Positions 9,015 to 17,334 of a stretch of 64,000 nt of DNA are shown here, piece by piece. How positions within the stretch are numbered: the stretch's first letter is position 1; every line of letters begins with the position of its first letter. A model generated the notes under the pieces. That model had not been told where the DNA came from and searched no databases. It saw only the letters and a list, made by a program, of their open reading frames with translations. This DNA is from Phytohabitans sp037414955. GTDB taxonomy: Bacteria; Actinomycetota; Actinomycetes; Mycobacteriales; Micromonosporaceae. The stretch is from positions 1-64,000 of the forward strand of contig JBBEWH010000051.1 in assembly GCA_037414955.1 (NCBI GenBank), read 5' to 3'. Position numbers and translations under genes: made by a program.

Positions 9015-9464
9015 GTGGAAGAGACCGATCGCGCGATCGTCGCGGCGTTGGCCGTCGATGGGCGGATGTCGTACACCGACCTCGCCGAGAAGGTGGGGCT
9101 GTCGGTGTCCGCCGCGCACCAGCGGGTGCGCCGGCTGGAGCAGCGGGGCATCATCAAGGGGTACGCCGCGCGGGTCTCCTACGAGGCGCTCGACCTGCCG
9201 TTGACCGCGTTCGTGGCGATCCGGCCGTTCGACCCGTCGCAGCCCGACGACGCGCCCGAGCGCCTCGCCCACCTCACCGAGATCGACTCCTGCTACTCGG
9301 TGGCGGGTGAGGACTTCTACCTGTTGCTGGTGCGCGTCGCGAGCCCCACCGACCTGGAACGCCTGCTGCAGGAGATCCGCACCGCCGCCAACGTCACGAC
9401 CCGCACGACGGTGGTGCTCTCCACCCCCTACGAGGCCCGCCCACCCCGCGTACCCCTCCCATGA
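9015..9464 (+). CDS. Lrp/AsnC-family transcriptional regulator
   Basis: 149 residues, typical for the family. Residues 1-60 hold the helix-turn-helix (DLAEKVGLSVSAAHQRVRRL) and 65-140 the RAM ligand-binding domain (TAFVAIRPFD, YSVAGEDFYLLLVRV). It probably responds to an amino acid or related metabolite; no ligand is evident. The GTG at 9015 has no strong Shine-Dalgarno. The TGA stop (9462-9464) falls inside a residual half copy of the 56-bp repeat (CCATGATC), one of several genes here that end this way. Confidence 0.88.
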   Translation: MEETDRAIVAALAVDGRMSYTDLAEKVGLSVSAAHQRVRRLEQRGIIKGYAARVSYEALDLPLTAFVAIRPFDPSQPDDAPERLAHLTEIDSCYSVAGEDFYLLLVRVASPTDLERLLQEIRTAANVTTRTTVVLSTPYEARPPRVPLP

Positions 9465-9479
9465 TCGGGGGCGTCCTTA
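9460..9479. repeat. Half copy of the 56-bp element
   Basis: CATGATCGGGGGCGTCCTTA matches the left arm with one or two changes; the right arm is absent. It supplies the stop codon of the Lrp gene and adjoins the end of the convergent small LAVTG gene. Confidence 0.6.
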
Positions 9480-9481
9480 GC

Positions 9482-9646
9482 TTAGCCGCGGAAGCGTTTG
9501 CGGCGCGGGGCCAGCCGCGTCAACGCCAACCCTCCGACGATCAGCGTCGCGGCCAGCACCACCTTCCACATGGCATCGAACCCCGTTACGGCCAGCGCAC
9601 CACCACCGAGCGCCGCGCCACCGCCAACAGCGTCACCTGGATACAT
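9482..9646 (-). CDS. 54-aa small membrane protein with LAVTG motif
   Basis: Starts MYPGDAVGGGAALGGG, then LAVTG, one hydrophobic segment (VVLAATLIVGGLAL) and a basic tail RRKRF. LAXTG plus transmembrane segment plus positive tail is the sorting-signal layout recognised by class E sortases, but there is almost nothing before the motif to be anchored and no clear signal peptide. The second Met (9646) is preferred, because GAGGGAGGG sits six bases before it but directly touches an upstream ATG at 9652. It lies 16 bases after the glycosyltransferase stop and is presumably in the same transcript. The function is unknown. Confidence 0.65.
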   Translation of the reverse strand: MYPGDAVGGGAALGGGALAVTGFDAMWKVVLAATLIVGGLALTRLAPRRKRFRG

Positions 9647-9662
9647 GGCCATCCCTCCCTCG

Positions 9663-10874
9663 TCACGCGTTAATCCATTCACGGCGAGCACCGCGAATCG
9701 TCTTCCACATGGCAAGCCAGTAGACACCCGCCCGCCACTGCTCATAGCACCACTCCGGCAATAACAGGGCCGCCATCACCACATCCAGACCGCGATTGCG
9801 GCGCACCGTCCATACCCGCTCCGCCACGAACAGCACCGTCAGTGGCAGCCACTGCGCCGAAAACGGTACCGACCCGTATGACCGCGCTACGACGGCCAGG
9901 AACACCAGGTAGGCCGGTGCCAGCAAACTCCCGCCGTAAATACCGACCTGCCGTGCCAGGTCCCCGACCGTGGCGCGGGTGACCCCGTACAAGCGCAAGC
10001 TGTCCAGCATTCCGCGCTGCCACCGCAACCGCTGGTCCCTCAGTGCCTTCCGCGATGGCATGATGTCTGTCAATGCGCGAGCGCTGGCCGGCGCCATCGG
10101 CCGATAACCCAAAGCACGGAACGCGAACGTCAACTCGATGTCCTCGGTCGCGGTGTCCCGATGGTAGAACTCGCCCCCGTAGCCCGGCAGCAGCTGGCCG
10201 CGCTCCGAGATCACATGTTTGATCGCGGACACCTCGAACATGGTCGCGACACCGGATAAGACCAGCGCCTTGTCGCCGCGGCGGGCGACCTGCCCGGCGA
10301 ATCGCTCGTACTCGTTGCGCTGCAACCGGGCCAGCAGCCCCGACGGTTCCAGTTCGGTGCGGAACGACGCGCACGCCGCGCCGACCGGCGACCCCGGCCG
10401 ACCACGGCGCCGATGCCCGCGAATCGACGGCCTGAGCAGTGCACGGGTGGCGTGTTGCGTGAAATCCGGGTCGAGTTTGCTGTCCGCGTCGGTGACCAGC
10501 ACGAAGTCGATGTCACGCAACATCGGCAACAGGCGGTTGATGGACCAGTTCAAGGCGCCGGCCTTCTTGTGCGGGTTGTGGCCCGGATACTCCATGACCG
10601 TCGCACCGGCACGCGCCGCCTCGCCCGCGGTGTCGTCGGTGCAGTTGTTCGGCACCACCACGATCTCATCAATTCGCGGCGCCCACTGCTGCCGTAGGGC
10701 GGCGATCGTGTGGGCGATGGTGGCGGCTTCGTTGTAGGCGGGGACGACGGCGACGATGCGGCGCGTCCGATTGTCGGCCGGCGGGCGCACAACCCTGACC
10801 CGGGAGATCAGGGCGGTGGTCTCGGACGGCCCGGACAGGCGCGGCACGATTGGGGTCAGGGTGGCTGTCGCCAC
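9663..10874 (-). CDS. Family 2 glycosyltransferase, membrane-associated
   Basis: 403 residues. The GT2 core (about 40-290) has VAVVPAYNEAATI, the UDP/metal-binding DADS in LVTDADSKLD, the acceptor-site TEDIELT and the QRLRW motif of processive enzymes (cellulose, chitin or hyaluronan synthase type). Two to three hydrophobic segments follow (AYLVFLAVVAR, WLPLTVLFVAERV, CYEQWRAGVYWLAMW). It should polymerise or transfer a sugar at the inner membrane face. The flanking small genes suggest a dedicated cell-surface product, which is inference. Third-position GC is lower than in neighbours. Confidence 0.85.
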   Translation of the reverse strand: MATATLTPIVPRLSGPSETTALISRVRVVRPPADNRTRRIVAVVPAYNEAATIAHTIAALRQQWAPRIDEIVVVPNNCTDDTAGEAARAGATVMEYPGHNPHKKAGALNWSINRLLPMLRDIDFVLVTDADSKLDPDFTQHATRALLRPSIRGHRRRGRPGSPVGAACASFRTELEPSGLLARLQRNEYERFAGQVARRGDKALVLSGVATMFEVSAIKHVISERGQLLPGYGGEFYHRDTATEDIELTFAFRALGYRPMAPASARALTDIMPSRKALRDQRLRWQRGMLDSLRLYGVTRATVGDLARQVGIYGGSLLAPAYLVFLAVVARSYGSVPFSAQWLPLTVLFVAERVWTVRRNRGLDVVMAALLLPEWCYEQWRAGVYWLAMWKTIRGARREWINA

Positions 10875-10931
10875 GGCAAGTGGCCCTTTCGGCTACCTAA
10901 ACGCAGCGCGGGCACGGAACGCACCTCGCTG

Positions 10932-11036
10932 CTACTGGCGGAGTTCATATCCGATGTCGCGCCGGGGGTTGTGGCGGATATCCATCGGGTTGGGGATGCC
11001 GTTACTGGCCAGGTAAGAATGCCAACCCGCGGTCAC
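10932..11036 (-). CDS. 34-aa small ORF upstream of the GT2 gene
   Basis: The frame begins at GTG 11036 immediately after an in-frame TAG and ends at TAG 10932-10934, 57 bases before the GT2 start. It encodes MTAGWHSYLASNGIPNPMD followed by a charged tail containing NPRRDIGYELRQ. About three quarters of third positions are G or C, which supports coding. No clear Shine-Dalgarno is seen, so a leaderless or regulatory uORF reading is possible. I do not recognise the family. Confidence 0.45.
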   Translation of the reverse strand: MTAGWHSYLASNGIPNPMDIRHNPRRDIGYELRQ

Positions 11037-11164
11037 CTATCGTCATCGGCTACGCGTTCACCAATGCCTGCTGTTGGAGCGGTGCTGCCTGATGATCGGA
11101 TTACGGCTATCGAGTGATTTCGGCGCCGCGTCGGATAGACGTCAGTCCACCGCGATCAGAAACG

Positions 11165-11220
11165 CATGATCAGGGCGTCCTTCACGTAGTTCTTACCACG
11201 TGAAGGACGCCCTGATCATG
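11165..11220. repeat. 56-bp palindromic element, copy 4 (G-type)
   Basis: The outer 23 bp pair perfectly. Both arms carry the alternative bases (CAGGGCGTCCTTC with GAAGGACGCCCTG) instead of CAAGGCGTCCCTC, so the change is compensated. It lies between the subtilase stop and the 34-aa ORF promoter. Confidence 0.94.
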
Positions 11221-11226
11221 GGGAAG

Positions 11227-12861
11227 TTAGGACCAGGGGTTGGCGGGTTGGTCGTTGATGGAGGCCCAGAAGCGGGTGGTGGCGGGCAGGGTGCCGTGGG
11301 CCCAGAGGTTCCATCCGCTCGCCCGCCAGATCACGGGGAGGCCCGGGCGGGGGAGGAGCTGGAACGGGTACCGGCCGTCGTGGAACTCCGCCATCCGCCA
11401 GCCGCCGCCGAAGTGCGCGGCGCAGATCCGGCTCGCCGCGGTGAAGCTGGTCAGCTCCGAACCGGGCACCGGCGGGGTCAGCTGGATCTCGCCGAACGCC
11501 CAGCCGTTGTACTGGTTCAGGGTGAGGCCCGCCGGGACCGCGGCGCCGGTCTCCCGCAGGCACAGCACCGGCAGGCTGGCGCCGGCGGCGGTGTCGCCCT
11601 GGTACGCGTTGGTCTGGCCGTCGGAGCCGACCAGCACCACGTTGTCCGCGCGCTGTTCCTTCACCGCCCAGGTCATCGCGGTGTGCGTACCCGGTCCGTT
11701 CGCGAACAGCAGCAGGTTCGGCGCGCCAGCGGGGTCGGTGACGACGCCGGGGGTGGCGTTGCCCGTGAGCCACGCGGCGACCTCGGCCGGCGGGGCGGCC
11801 GGATGGGTCTGTAGGTAGAGCGCGGCGGCGCCGGACACGTGCGGGCTGGCCATGGAGGTGCCGGTGTTGGTCCGGGGGTCGGTGTCGTTGGCGCTGCTGG
11901 CGGAGACGATGTCGACGCCCGGGGCGTGCAGGTCGACGCAGCCGCCGAAGTTGGAGAACCAGCCGCGGACATCGTTCGTGTCGGTGGCGCCGACGGTGAC
12001 CGCGGCGGGTACCCGTGCCGGGGAGAAGCCGCACGCGTCGGCGTTGCTGTTCCCGGAGGACACGACGTACGTGATGCCGGCGTTGATCGAGTTCTGGACC
12101 GCCTCGTCGATCGCCGCGTCGGCCGGGCCGCCCAGGCTCATGTTCGCCACCGCCGGGGCGGTGGCGTTCGCGGTCACCCAGTCGACGCCGGCGAGGACGC
12201 TGTCCGTGCTGGTGTAGGGGGAGCAGCCGAAGATCCGCACCGGGACCAGGCGCACGTTCTTGGCGACTCCCCACGCGGCCGAGCCGACCGTGCCGGCGAC
12301 GTGGGTGCCGTGGCCGATGCAGTCGTCGGTGGCGTTGCCGCCGATCATGCTGGCGCCGCCGGCGACCCGCCCGCCGAACTCGACGTGGGTGGCGCGGATG
12401 CCGGAGTCGATCACGTACACGGTGACGCCGGCACCGGTCCGGTTGTGGTCGTACACATTGTCCAGACCGCGGTCGCGCTGGTCGACCCGGTCCAGACCCC
12501 AGGTGGCCGGGGTCTGCGCGACGTCGAGGGTGAACCGGTGGTTGGGCGTCACGTACGCGACGTCGGGGTCGGCGCGCAGCGCGGTGAGCTGGTCCGGGGT
12601 GAGCTTCGCGGAGAAGCCGTTGAGCGCGTGGCGGTACCGGTGGGCCACCGCCACTCCGCGCGCGGTGGCGCGGGACACCGCGGCGGCGGACTTGAGGACC
12701 ACGACGTAGCTGCCGGGCACCGTCGGGCCGGTCGCGGCGCGCAGGGGAGCGGGGGCGGGTTCGGCGGCGGCCGCGCCGGCGGGCGCGACCAGGACGCCGG
12801 CCAGGAGGGCAGCGGCGGCGAGCGCGCCGCGCCACCACCGGTCGGTGCGATTGTCGTACAT
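11227..12861 (-). CDS. Secreted subtilisin-like serine protease (S8) with C-terminal domain
   Basis: 544 residues: Sec signal (1-35), inhibitor I9-type propeptide (about 48-120, SYVVVLKS, ALNGFSAKLT), then a proteinase-K-like S8 domain with the triad Asp in VIDSGI, His in GHGTHVAG and Ser in GTSMASPH. Cysteines in the core fit disulfides of secreted proteases. A C-terminal region of about 130 residues (VLCLRETG, FTAASRICAAHFGGGWRMAE) follows; it looks like a small folded binding module but I cannot name it. The ATG at 12861 with GAAGGGA upstream is preferred. A longer version starting in the repeat would carry repeat-encoded MKDALIM. Confidence 0.9.
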   Translation of the reverse strand: MYDNRTDRWWRGALAAAALLAGVLVAPAGAAAAEPAPAPLRAATGPTVPGSYVVVLKSAAAVSRATARGVAVAHRYRHALNGFSAKLTPDQLTALRADPDVAYVTPNHRFTLDVAQTPATWGLDRVDQRDRGLDNVYDHNRTGAGVTVYVIDSGIRATHVEFGGRVAGGASMIGGNATDDCIGHGTHVAGTVGSAAWGVAKNVRLVPVRIFGCSPYTSTDSVLAGVDWVTANATAPAVANMSLGGPADAAIDEAVQNSINAGITYVVSSGNSNADACGFSPARVPAAVTVGATDTNDVRGWFSNFGGCVDLHAPGVDIVSASSANDTDPRTNTGTSMASPHVSGAAALYLQTHPAAPPAEVAAWLTGNATPGVVTDPAGAPNLLLFANGPGTHTAMTWAVKEQRADNVVLVGSDGQTNAYQGDTAAGASLPVLCLRETGAAVPAGLTLNQYNGWAFGEIQLTPPVPGSELTSFTAASRICAAHFGGGWRMAEFHDGRYPFQLLPRPGLPVIWRASGWNLWAHGTLPATTRFWASINDQPANPWS

Positions 12862-12894
12862 GGACAGTCCCTTCTCCGAGATGAGGGGAGACCC

Positions 12895-12950
12895 CATGAT
12901 CAAGGCGTCCTTCACGTTGCTAGAACGACATGAGGGACGCCTTGATCATG
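12895..12950. repeat. 56-bp palindromic element, copy 5
   Basis: A mixed copy: the left arm has CTTCAC, the right arm the TGAGGG form, giving three mismatches in 25 bp. It looks like an intermediate or recombinant of the two arm types. It lies between divergent genes (subtilase and the NB-ARC regulator). Confidence 0.93.
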
Positions 12951-13071
12951 GAAAGGTGTACTGGTAGGGATGATGATGGATGGGTGCCGGCGGGCGCCCG
13001 GATTCCAGACACCGCCAGAAAACGGCGAACATCTGTCGCTCGCGGGCCGCCGCCCCGTAGGCTCGGCAGCG

Positions 13072-15648
13072 ATGGCGCGCCGCTCGCCCGGGGACGACCC
13101 GGATCGGTCCATACTGGACGTGTCCGGCGTCCGGACCCTGCCGGATCTGGCCGAGGTGTTGCGCGCGTTGCGGCGCCGGCACGCGCGCCAGCGCGGCGAT
13201 GGCGAGCTGACCTACCGCGAGTTGGCGTCGCGGGCCGGCTGGTCGACGGCGGCGGTCGCGGAATACCTGACCGGCCGCACCCTGCCGCCCACCGACCGGT
13301 TCGACACGCTGGTCCGGCTGCTCGGCGCCGCCCCGGTGGAGCAGGGCGCGCTGGCCACCGCCCGGGACCGGGTGGCGGAGGGGCAGCGCCGCGCGCCGCG
13401 CCGGCCCAGCCGGTCCCGGCGGCCGGCGGTGCCGCGGCAGCTGCCGGCCGACGTCTACGCGTTCACCGGCCGCGAGGACGAGCTGGCCCGCCTGGACGCG
13501 CTCCTCGACGGCGGCCCCGCCGCGATGGTCATCTCGGCGGTGTCCGGCACCGCCGGCGTCGGCAAGACCGCTCTCGCCGTGCACTGGGCGCACCGGGTGG
13601 TCGACCGGTTCCCCGACGGCCAGCTGTACCTGAACCTGCGCGGCTACGACCCCGACCAGCCGGTGTCGCCCGGCGACGCGCTGACCCGGCTGCTGGGCGC
13701 GACCGGGGTGGCCGGCGCCGACATCCCCCTCGATGTGGAGGACCGGGCCGCCCGTTTCCGGACCCACGTCGCCGGGCGGCGGATGCTGATCGTGCTGGAC
13801 AACGCCGCGACCGTGGCGCAGGTCCGCCCGCTGCTACCCGGTACCCCCACCTGTGTCGTGCTGGTGACCAGCCGGGACAGCCTCGCGGGCCTGGTGGCCC
13901 GGGACGGCGCGCGCCGCATCCACCTGGACCGGATGCCGCGGCCGGACGCCACCGCGCTGCTGGACCACCTGCTCGGCGCCCGCGCGGCGGAGGAGCCGGA
14001 CGCCGTCGCTACCCTCGCCGACCTGTGCGCGCGGCTGCCGCTCGCGTTGCGGGTCGCCGCGGAGCTGGCGGCCGCCCGCCCGGCCACGTCCCTGGCCGCG
14101 CTGACCGCGGAGCTGGCCGAGCGGCATCGGCGGCTGGACCTCCTGCGGGCCGGCGGCGACCCGCGCGCCGCGGTGGCCGAGGTCTTCTCGTGGTCGGTCC
14201 AGCACCTGCCGGAGCCGGCGGCGCGCACGTTCCGGCTGCTCGGCCTGCATCCCGGCCCCGACCTGGAGGAGCACGCGGTGGCGGCGCTCACCGGCGGCGA
14301 CCTGGCGGCCGCCCGCCGCGACATCGAGATCCTGGCCCGCGCGCACCTGATCCACCCGACCGGATCCGGCCGGTACGGCATGCACGACCTGCTGCGCGCG
14401 TACGCCACCCAGCTGTCGGACGCCCACGAGGCCGAGGACGACCGGCGAGCCGCCCAGCGGCGACTGTGCGACCTGTACCTGGCCGGATGCCACGCCGCGA
14501 CGGCGGCACTGGGCCTTGGCGGTCCCCGGTCGCTGCCCATTCCCGCGCACGTGACCCCCGACCTGAGCCGCCCGGACGCCGCCCGGGCCTGGCTGGACGC
14601 CGAACGACCATGCCTCGTGGCCGCCGCCGCGCACGGCCCGCCCGCCTTCGTGATCGCGCTGTCCAGCACGCTGTACCGGTATCTCGACGGCGGGCACTAC
14701 GCGGACGGGCTGAGCATCCACGGCCACGCCCGGCGCGCCGCCGTACGCACCGGTGACCGGCCGGGCGAGGCTCAGGCCCTGCTCGGCCTCGGCGTGGCAC
14801 ACCTGCACCTGTGCCAGTACGCGCAGGCCATCGGATACCTCGAGCAGTCCCTGGCGCTCGCGGGCGACCCGGCGGCCGAGGCGCGCGCGCTGAACGTGCT
14901 CGGCAACGTCGAACGGCTCCAGGGCCGGCACGAACCGGCCATCGGGTACCTGCACCGGGCGCTGCGCCTCGCCACGCTGGCCGGCGACGCGAGCCAGCAG
15001 GGTTTCGCGCTGACCAACCTGGGCACCGTGGTGGCGCAGCAGGGCCGGTATGACACCGCCACCGACCACCTCGCCCGCGCCGCCGCCCTGCTCGGGCGGG
15101 CCGGCAACCGGCTCGGCGAGGCCATCGCGCTCACCAACCTGGGCCTCGCTGCCCAGCGGCTCGGCGGGTTCGCGGCGGCGGCCGAGCATCTCCAGCGGGC
15201 CCTGGCGCTGTTCCGGCTCCTCGGGCACCGCGAGGGGGAGGCCAACACGCTGGACAACCTCGGCAGCGTCCACCTCAGCCTCGGCCAGCCGCACGACGCC
15301 ATCGAGCACTACACCCGGGCGCTGAGCCTCAGCCGCGAGATCAACAATCGGGAGGTCGAGGCGTGGGCGCTCAACGGGCTCGGCGACGCGATGCGCGGCG
15401 TCGGGCGCCATTCGGACGCCCTCGTCCACCACACCGACGCGCTCGCTCTCGCCACCGACGTCAGCGCCCGCGAGCCGCAGGCGCGCGCCCATACCGGGCT
15501 CGGTCACGCTCACCGCGCCCTCGGCGACCTCACCCAGGCCCGCTACCACTTCCAGCAGGCCGTCGCCGGCTACACCGCGCTGGGCTCCGGCGAGGCCGAC
15601 CACATCCGCACCCTCCTCGCCGACCTCTCCGTCCAAACCCCTTCATGA
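13072..15648 (+). CDS. XRE-HTH / NB-ARC / TPR regulator (AfsR-like, without SARP domain)
   Basis: 858 residues. The N-terminal 90 contain an XRE-like helix-turn-helix (LTYRELASRAGWSTAAVAEYLTGRT). An NB-ARC-type ATPase follows (about 130-430) with P-loop GTAGVGKTALA, Walker B MLIVLDNA and the GLPLAL-equivalent RLPLALRVAAELAA. The C-terminal half has at least six tetratricopeptide repeats (for example ALNVLGNVERLQGRHEPAIG). Such STAND proteins switch on ATP binding and often control secondary metabolism. The ATG at 13072 is chosen because the domain begins soon after; an earlier in-frame ATG would add a non-conserved stretch. No adjacent target operon is evident. Confidence 0.85.
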   Translation: MARRSPGDDPDRSILDVSGVRTLPDLAEVLRALRRRHARQRGDGELTYRELASRAGWSTAAVAEYLTGRTLPPTDRFDTLVRLLGAAPVEQGALATARDRVAEGQRRAPRRPSRSRRPAVPRQLPADVYAFTGREDELARLDALLDGGPAAMVISAVSGTAGVGKTALAVHWAHRVVDRFPDGQLYLNLRGYDPDQPVSPGDALTRLLGATGVAGADIPLDVEDRAARFRTHVAGRRMLIVLDNAATVAQVRPLLPGTPTCVVLVTSRDSLAGLVARDGARRIHLDRMPRPDATALLDHLLGARAAEEPDAVATLADLCARLPLALRVAAELAAARPATSLAALTAELAERHRRLDLLRAGGDPRAAVAEVFSWSVQHLPEPAARTFRLLGLHPGPDLEEHAVAALTGGDLAAARRDIEILARAHLIHPTGSGRYGMHDLLRAYATQLSDAHEAEDDRRAAQRRLCDLYLAGCHAATAALGLGGPRSLPIPAHVTPDLSRPDAARAWLDAERPCLVAAAAHGPPAFVIALSSTLYRYLDGGHYADGLSIHGHARRAAVRTGDRPGEAQALLGLGVAHLHLCQYAQAIGYLEQSLALAGDPAAEARALNVLGNVERLQGRHEPAIGYLHRALRLATLAGDASQQGFALTNLGTVVAQQGRYDTATDHLARAAALLGRAGNRLGEAIALTNLGLAAQRLGGFAAAAEHLQRALALFRLLGHREGEANTLDNLGSVHLSLGQPHDAIEHYTRALSLSREINNREVEAWALNGLGDAMRGVGRHSDALVHHTDALALATDVSAREPQARAHTGLGHAHRALGDLTQARYHFQQAVAGYTALGSGEADHIRTLLADLSVQTPS

Positions 15649-15698
15649 CCAGAGCGCCCCTGACACGCCGCCCCGCCCGGCGCCCCGCGCCGGGCCCC

Positions 15699-15804
15699 GC
15701 GTCGATCAAGGCCGCGCCGCGTCGATCAAGGGCTCCGGCACATGGTTTGATCTCGGATCCATGTGCCCGAGCCCTTGATCGGCGGGCAATTCCTTGATCG
15801 GCGC
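15699..15804. repeat. Nested palindromes between convergent genes
   Basis: The inner hairpin 15724-15780 pairs GATCAAGGGCTC with GAGCCCTTGATC (arms interrupted, about 21 bp). The outer arms GCGTCGATCAAGG (15699-15711) and CCTTGATCGGCGC (15792-15804) repeat the outer motif, so the end motif occurs twice on each side. A short hairpin GGGCGCC-TGA-GGCGCCC follows at 15805-15821, then GCGCCTTGATCA, reminiscent of a half 56-bp element. It may terminate both convergent genes. Confidence 0.75.
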
Positions 15805-15851
15805 GGGCGCCTGAGGCGCCCATGGCGCCTTGATCACGATGGGGGTCGCGG

Positions 15852-16412
15852 TCAGGCGTTCCAGCGGAGGATGACGGGGCGGCCGTGCTCGTACCCCAGC
15901 TCGGACAGCGTCGCGGTGTTCAACCGCAGCAGCCCGCCGCCCGCCGCCGGCAGGCCGACCCACCGCGCGCCCACCACCCGCAGCGCGTGCGCGTGCCCGA
16001 CCAGCGCGACGTCGCCGCCGGCAGCTCGCGCCCGGTCCAGCACCCGGTCCAGCCGCGCGCCGACCGCGTCCGGCGACTCGCCGCCCGGCGCGCCGTCCGT
16101 CCACAGGTTCCAGTCGGGGTCGCGGGTGCCGTGGATCTCCGCGGTGGTGATGCCCTCGTACTCGCCGTAGTCCCACTCCGCGAGGTCGTCGTCGACCTCG
16201 GTCACCGCCAGCCCGGCCAGCTCGGCGGTGCGCAGGGCCCGCTTGCGCGGGCTGCTCAGCACGGCGGCGAACGACCGGCCGGCGAGGCGGGCTTCGAGCG
16301 CGCGTGCCTGGCGCTCGCCGTCGGGCGTCAAATCGAGATCCGTGTACGACGTGTGCCGGTGACTCCGGCTCCACTCGGTCTCGCCGTGCCGCACCAGGAC
16401 GATCTCGCTCAT
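15852..16412 (-). CDS. Histidine phosphatase family protein (phosphoglycerate-mutase-like)
   Basis: 186 residues. The phosphohistidine motif VLVRHGETEWS is at the N-terminus, with the second catalytic His in VALVGHAHALRV and Arg in SSPRKRALRTAEL. It is likely a small-molecule phosphatase (the MSMEG_4193 or GpmB type); the substrate is unknown. The ATG at 16412 is used since it places the motif at residues 3-11. It is convergent with the NB-ARC regulator. Confidence 0.88.
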   Translation of the reverse strand: MSEIVLVRHGETEWSRSHRHTSYTDLDLTPDGERQARALEARLAGRSFAAVLSSPRKRALRTAELAGLAVTEVDDDLAEWDYGEYEGITTAEIHGTRDPDWNLWTDGAPGGESPDAVGARLDRVLDRARAAGGDVALVGHAHALRVVGARWVGLPAAGGGLLRLNTATLSELGYEHGRPVILRWNA

Positions 16413-16602
16413 CCGGCCAGTCAACCAGACCGAACCCCGGGGCCCGCGCCGCGCCGGCGCCAACACACCTAGCCTCCTAGGATGCCGTGCGCGCGGTGCG
16501 CTCCGCCACCGCCCCCATCCCCACAGGGCAGCCCTGTGGGGAGCGAATTCTGAACGGGGGAGCCCGCTACCCGTCTGGACAGTGACAGGGGACCCTTTTG
16601 GG

Positions 16603-16805
16603 GTGAACGCCGCGCGTCAACTCCGCTGGATCGCGGCCGGCACGGTGGTGGGCTGCGGGTCGGGCGGCGCCTGGGCTGGTTGGGCAGTGGCGGCTACGAA
16701 GCCGGCGACTCCGCCCTCGGCACCGCGTTCCTCTGCGGATTGTTCGCCGCCCTGGTGACCGCGCTCGTCGTCACCCGGCTGGCCAAGCGCCGCGGCCGCT
16801 CATGA
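16603..16805 (+). pseudogene. Probable frameshifted small membrane protein
   Basis: The frame from GTG 16603 (MNAARQLRWIAAGTVVG) has good codon bias but then becomes Pro/Ser-rich and stops at 16758. From about 16660 the bias switches to another frame that encodes YEAGDSALGTAFLCGLF, a hydrophobic segment and RLAKRRGRS, stopping at 16805. Together they read as one protein of about 67 residues with two membrane segments and one indel near 16655-16680. The end overlaps CATGATCAGG (16801-16810), a fragment of the 56-bp repeat. Apart from this, 16413-17069 holds only short dyads (for example GCGTCCTAGGACGC at 16914-16927). Confidence 0.45.
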
Positions 16806-17069
16806 TCAGGTGTCTCCGCCGGTGCGAATCCGGTGCGAATCCGGGTCTCCACGAGCGTGACGGTGATCCGGCGACCGCGGCGCTTACACGAAGGCGCCGA
16901 CGCGGACATACTAGCGTCCTAGGACGCCCTACAGGGTGTGGGCCGCCGCGCGGCAAGAGAAGACAGGAGCGGCAAAGCCGCACTGACTACCAAAGAGCCC
17001 GGCGGGCTTGGTGGAGACGTTTTCGGCGGGCCGGGTGCGGGCACAGACTCTGTGACGGAAGGAGTCGAG

Positions 17070-17264
17070 ATGAGCTTCACCGACAAGATCCGGAACAAGG
17101 CCGAGGAGATGAAGGGCGAGGCCAAGGAACGGTACGGCGACGCGACCGACGACGAGAACATGCGGGCCGAGGGTGCGACCGACCAGACCAAGGCGCGGAC
17201 CAAGCAGGCCGGCGAGCATGTGAAGGACGCCGGGCGCGACGTACGGGACGCGTTCCGCGGCTAA
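17070..17264 (+). CDS. CsbD-like stress protein
   Basis: 64 residues, very hydrophilic: MSFTDKIRNKAEEMKGEAKERYGDAT matches the start of the CsbD family, small helical proteins induced by general stress in many bacteria, of unknown molecular role. GAAGGAG lies eight bases before the ATG. It stands alone, convergent with kamA, with the 56-bp palindrome between them as the likely terminator for both. Confidence 0.88.
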   Translation: MSFTDKIRNKAEEMKGEAKERYGDATDDENMRAEGATDQTKARTKQAGEHVKDAGRDVRDAFRG

Positions 17265-17278
17265 CCCGGGGCGATGCC

Positions 17279-17334
17279 CATGATCAGGGCGTCCTTCAAG
17301 TAGTTAGAACTACTTGAAGGACGCCCTGATCATG
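17279..17334. repeat. 56-bp palindromic element, copy 6 (almost perfect palindrome)
   Basis: Both arms pair over 27 bp with only AG between them. Arm sequence differs from copy 1 at several positions (CAGGGCG, CTTCAAGTAGTT) and every change is matched in the other arm. It lies between convergent csbD-like and kamA genes and contains the kamA stop codon. Confidence 0.95.

Noticed and set aside
16801..16845. Tandem CCGGTGCGAAT repeats as a regulatory array
   Set aside because: Only two short adjacent copies, in a region with a decayed gene; too little to call.
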